Shown here: piece after piece, positions 5,582 to 6,372 of the stretch
How positions within the stretch are numbered: position 1 is the first letter of the stretch
Layout of the letters: each line of letters opens with the position of its first letter
Source: Actinomycetota bacterium
GTDB lineage: Bacteria > Actinomycetota > Thermoleophilia > Gaiellales > Gaiellaceae
DNA: 6,372 nucleotides
Assembly: GCA_013816275.1 (NCBI GenBank)
Contig: JACDER010000088.1
Location: forward strand, 1-6,372
Reading direction: 5' to 3'
Notes under the pieces: generated by a model
What the model saw: only the letters and a program-made list of their open reading frames with translations
The model's database searches: none
What the model was told of the DNA's origin: nothing
Position numbers and translations under genes: made by a program

Positions 5582-6372
5582 CTACGCAGCGAGCGGCGTC
5601 AGCACCAGCACGGCGGACAGGTCCGCCGCCTGCTGGTAACTGAAGCGGAACAGGAACGGCGAGACGATCTGGGAGACCCGTGCTTGCTGCGCGACCGGGA
5701 AGTCACCGGTCGTGAACGGGCTGGCCCCCTCCAGGGTCTGCTTCAGGGGATGATCGAGCTCTTCCTCGAAGTCGTCCTTGCGGAAGAAGAGCGCATAGGT
5801 CGGGTTCGATCCCACCTTCGGCGGCTGGAGGGCCACGACCGAGTCGACGCCGTCGACGTACTTGAAGGTGTAGAGCGCCAGCTCGAGTGACTCGCGGTGC
5901 AGGAGCCGCGCCCGCTGGACGGTTGCCTTCCCCTCGCCGATCGCGCATCTGCCCGAGGCCGATCCGATCCCGCACAGCACGTACTCGACGCTGTTGTCGG
6001 TGGAGAAGACTTCGATGTCTTCGGGCGCTTGGCTCTGCGCGAGCGCGATGTGGCTGATCGGCGTCTCCTGCGTCGAGGGCTCGACCGCCGGCGGGATCCG
6101 GGGGATGACGGCGACGAGTTGCTGGCCGCTGGCCAGGCGGTACTGGCCGCCGACGACGCTGGCGATGTCCCTCGTCTTGACGAAGTCGCTTCCTTCGGGC
6201 TTCCAGCTGGACCAGGCAACGCCGCTGCTGGAGCTGCCTCGCCCCATCAGCACGATGAACGCTCCGACGGCGGCACCGAGGACGACGGCGAGGAGCGCAT
6301 AGGCGACGCGGAAGCGCAGGCCATGCGGCTCGACCGGGCGACCGTGTGTCGGCGCCGTGATGACCAGAGGCT
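5582..6372 (-). CDS. Single-pass membrane protein of unknown function, N-terminus cut by window edge
   Basis: The frame is open to the right edge; the GTG at 6253 is internal, since reading on upstream adds 39 residues that contain most of a membrane helix. The visible 262 residues begin with a short polar segment (1-19), then a hydrophobic helix at about 20-42 (RVAYALLAVVLGAAVGAF at 21-38), a Gly/Ser-rich linker with SSSSG (46-50), and a large domain that should lie outside the cell by the positive-inside rule (Arg and His before the helix). That domain starts AWSSWKPEG (52-60) and holds two Cys (C133, C142) in a CGIGSASGRC segment that could form a disulfide. LELALYTFKYVDGVDSVV (162-179) and YALFFRKDDFEEEL (192-205) look like alternating helix and strand. 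No enzyme motif is apparent and no known domain is recognised. The HELCH-protein gene follows after 2 nt, suggesting a functional pair. Only a short N-terminal piece is probably missing. Confidence 0.75.
   Translation of the reverse strand, partial: PLVITAPTHGRPVEPHGLRFRVAYALLAVVLGAAVGAFIVLMGRGSSSSGVAWSSWKPEGSDFVKTRDIASVVGGQYRLASGQQLVAVIPRIPPAVEPSTQETPISHIALAQSQAPEDIEVFSTDNSVEYVLCGIGSASGRCAIGEGKATVQRARLLHRESLELALYTFKYVDGVDSVVALQPPKVGSNPTYALFFRKDDFEEELDHPLKQTLEGASPFTTGDFPVAQQARVSQIVSPFLFRFSYQQAADLSAVLVLTPLAA

Noticed and set aside
5582..6253. GTG at 6253 as the start of the membrane protein
   Set aside because: The frame continues open to the window edge, and the upstream residues complete a transmembrane helix that this start would cut.
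1..6372. CRISPR array, tRNA/rRNA, insertion sequence, toxin-antitoxin or defence genes
   Set aside because: No repeat-spacer pattern, cloverleaf, transposase, integrase or recognisable defence domain was found on either strand.

Overview
The window looks like chromosomal DNA of a high-GC actinobacterium. The protein sequences feel most like class Thermoleophilia (Gaiellales or Solirubrobacterales type soil or environmental genomes). That placement is an impression from protein style, GTG starts and strong G/C bias at third codon positions; it was not tested by a search. No RNA gene, CRISPR array, insertion sequence, integrase or phage gene is visible, and base composition is even throughout, so nothing points to recent transfer.

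Layout. One gene runs rightward at the left edge: the C-terminal three quarters or so of a DHA2-type (14-helix) MFS drug or metabolite exporter. It meets head-on, with a 26-bp overlap of coding ends, a row of five leftward genes that fills the rest of the window. In order of transcription (right to left) these are: a single-pass membrane protein of unknown function, cut by the right edge; a small protein with an HELCH zinc-protease-like motif, 2 nt after it; a 163-bp gap with three inverted repeats, one of them a 27-bp near-perfect palindrome; a serine hydrolase of the beta-lactamase/PBP-like fold with an N-terminal beta-sandwich-like domain; a 66-bp gap; a DUF917 (S-methyl thiohydantoin desulfurase family) protein; and, 5 nt after it, an exported multicopper oxidase with all four copper motifs intact.

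Two pairs are tight enough to be co-transcribed: membrane protein plus HELCH protein, and DUF917 protein plus multicopper oxidase. The serine hydrolase sits between them and could belong to either unit. Several products probably work at or outside the membrane (oxidase, membrane protein, perhaps the hydrolase, and the exporter), but the sequence gives no convincing shared pathway. I found no clear new multi-gene system. The items most worth a second look are the palindrome-rich gap at 5069-5231, the unusual DUF917/oxidase pairing, the small HELCH protein with its membrane partner, and the hairpin at the convergent junction.
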